Origin: Nitrospinae bacterium RIFCSPLOWO2_12_FULL_45_22
GTDB lineage: Bacteria; 2-12-FULL-45-22
Assembly (NCBI GenBank): GCA_001803565.1
Contig: MHDQ01000195.1
Span: 1-5,022 of the forward strand
DNA length: 5,022 bases
Direction of reading: 5' to 3'
Numbering within the stretch: the stretch's first letter is position 1; each line of letters starts with the position of its first letter. Shown here in pieces: positions 4,552 through 5,022 of this stretch. Made by a program: the position numbers and the translations under genes. The notes under the pieces are model-generated. The model ran no database searches, was not told where the DNA came from, and worked only from the letters and a program-made list of their open reading frames with translations.

Positions 4552-4580
4552 GGGGTCGCGTCTTGATTCTTGAATTTTAA
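4552..4580. repeat. RAYT-associated type repeat GGGGTCGCGTCTTGATTC..
   Basis: GGGGTCGCGTCTTGATTC followed by TTGAATTTTAA closely resembles the GGGGTCAGGTCTTGATTCTTGA form that I associate with the ends of IS200-like RAYT insertions (recollection, not searched). No inverted partner is seen in the window. It directly abuts the short minus-strand frame ending at 4577, as such repeats do with truncated or complete genes of inserted elements. Confidence 0.45.
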
Positions 4581-4729
4581 CTAACGCGAATCTGCCTCCT
4601 GACCGATCCCCCTGTCACGAACTCCCTGATGAGGGATGGAACCCTCGCCTCGTATCCGCCTGCCCCCGCTTCCACCAGCCGCTCAAGTTCAATCCGTTTG
4701 TGGTGGATAACAGGGATAGATATTGACAT
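4577..4729 (-). CDS. Short G+C-richer frame, possible gene remnant or small protein
   Basis: This 50-aa frame starts at ATG 4729 (MSISIPVIHHKRIELERL...) and ends at TAA 4577 inside the repeat at 4552-4580. Amino-acid use looks protein-like (ELERLVEAG, VPSLIREFVTGG) and third positions are richer in G and C than in surrounding DNA. There is no ribosome binding site. It is divergent from the PIN-like gene, with starts about 12 bases apart. It might be a remnant of a foreign gene carried in with the repeat, or a small partner of the PIN gene. Neither is shown. Confidence 0.35.
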   Translation of the reverse strand: MSISIPVIHHKRIELERLVEAGAGGYEARVPSLIREFVTGGSVRRQIRVS

Positions 4730-4741
4730 CTGGAGAGAAAG

Positions 4742-5022
4742 TTGATTACATTACACAAACCTCATTCCCCTTTTAAAAAGGGAGAAGATGCTATTTTTAC
4801 GATTTTTCAGCAGGGTGATTATGACGCTATCTGTAGTGATGACAAGAGATTTGTAAAAAGGTTACGCTTTTTTAATATTCCGTATATAACCCCTGCGGTA
4901 TTTATTGCAATTTTATTTAAAAATGGCAAATTAACAATACCTGAGGCTATGGAAAAACTGGATTCCTTGTCACCGTTTGTCAGTGATGAAGAATACAGCG
5001 CAATTAAAGCAATTTTAGGAAG
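4742..5022 (+). CDS. PIN-domain-like protein, 5' part unusual, runs off the window end
   Basis: From TTG 4742 the frame is open to the edge (93 codons). KGEDAIF (residues 13-19) and YDAICSDDKRFVKRL (27-41) match the central Glu and the later Asp-Asp motif of PIN nucleases. NIPYITPAVFIAILFKNGKLT (45-65) and a C-terminal EKLDSLSPFVSDEEYSAIKAIL match the end of the domain. PIN proteins such as VapC toxins are metal-dependent RNases. The usual N-terminal strand with the first catalytic Asp (VDTNV-type) is absent, and an in-frame TGA lies at 4724-4726. GGAG six bases before TTG gives a possible start, but 5' truncation at an insertion is as likely. The low G+C contrasts with the DNA just upstream. 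Confidence 0.6.
   Translation, partial: MITLHKPHSPFKKGEDAIFTIFQQGDYDAICSDDKRFVKRLRFFNIPYITPAVFIAILFKNGKLTIPEAMEKLDSLSPFVSDEEYSAIKAILG

Overview
This window looks like accessory DNA from a Gram-negative bacterium. The signs are a probable lipoprotein, good Shine-Dalgarno sequences (GGAGG, AAGGAG), AT-leaning genes, REP-like palindromes of the type that accompany IS200-like (RAYT) transposases, and integron-style attC sites. I cannot fix the lineage. No integrase, transposase, rRNA or complete tRNA gene lies inside the window.

Left part, plus strand (1-1555). Two small hairpins lie at the edge. They are followed by an uncharacterised gene (206-767) with a one-base frameshift at an A8 tract, bracketed by inverted repeats related to a GGGGACAC...ACTTAATT palindrome. 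Next is an unrecognised probable lipoprotein (839-1381), then a second, different palindromic element (1466-1555).

Centre, minus strand (1710-4202). This is the main object: three consecutive integron-type gene cassettes without an integrase (a CALIN-like array). Three attC-like hairpins lie at 3463-3534, 2216-2310 and 1710-1805. The 7-base core box at the start of each cassette is the exact reverse complement of the R'' box of the attC closing the same cassette: GTTAGCC/GGCTAAC, GTTCGGC/GCCGAAC and GTTATGT/ACATAAC. That is expected of real excisable cassettes. In transcription order they encode an N-terminally membrane-anchored helical protein of 216 aa whose stop codon lies inside its attC, a 260-aa protein resembling PD-(D/E)XK nucleases with an EVT in place of ExK, and a 107-aa tail-anchored protein. 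Behind the nuclease gene, the second cassette carries about 340 bases holding a possible hydrophobic micro-protein and a 3' tRNA fragment.

Right part (4203-5022). A possible small membrane protein lies just upstream of the array on the minus strand. It is followed by about 200 bases without a convincing gene, a third type of RAYT-associated repeat (4552-4580), a short G+C-richer minus-strand frame (4577-4729), and a divergent PIN-domain-like gene starting near 4742 and running off the window. That gene seems to lack the N-terminal part of a standard PIN domain.

The cassette genes may together serve host defence or membrane-linked stress functions. This rests on the nuclease fold and the mobile context only. 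No pathway can be assigned from sequence alone.
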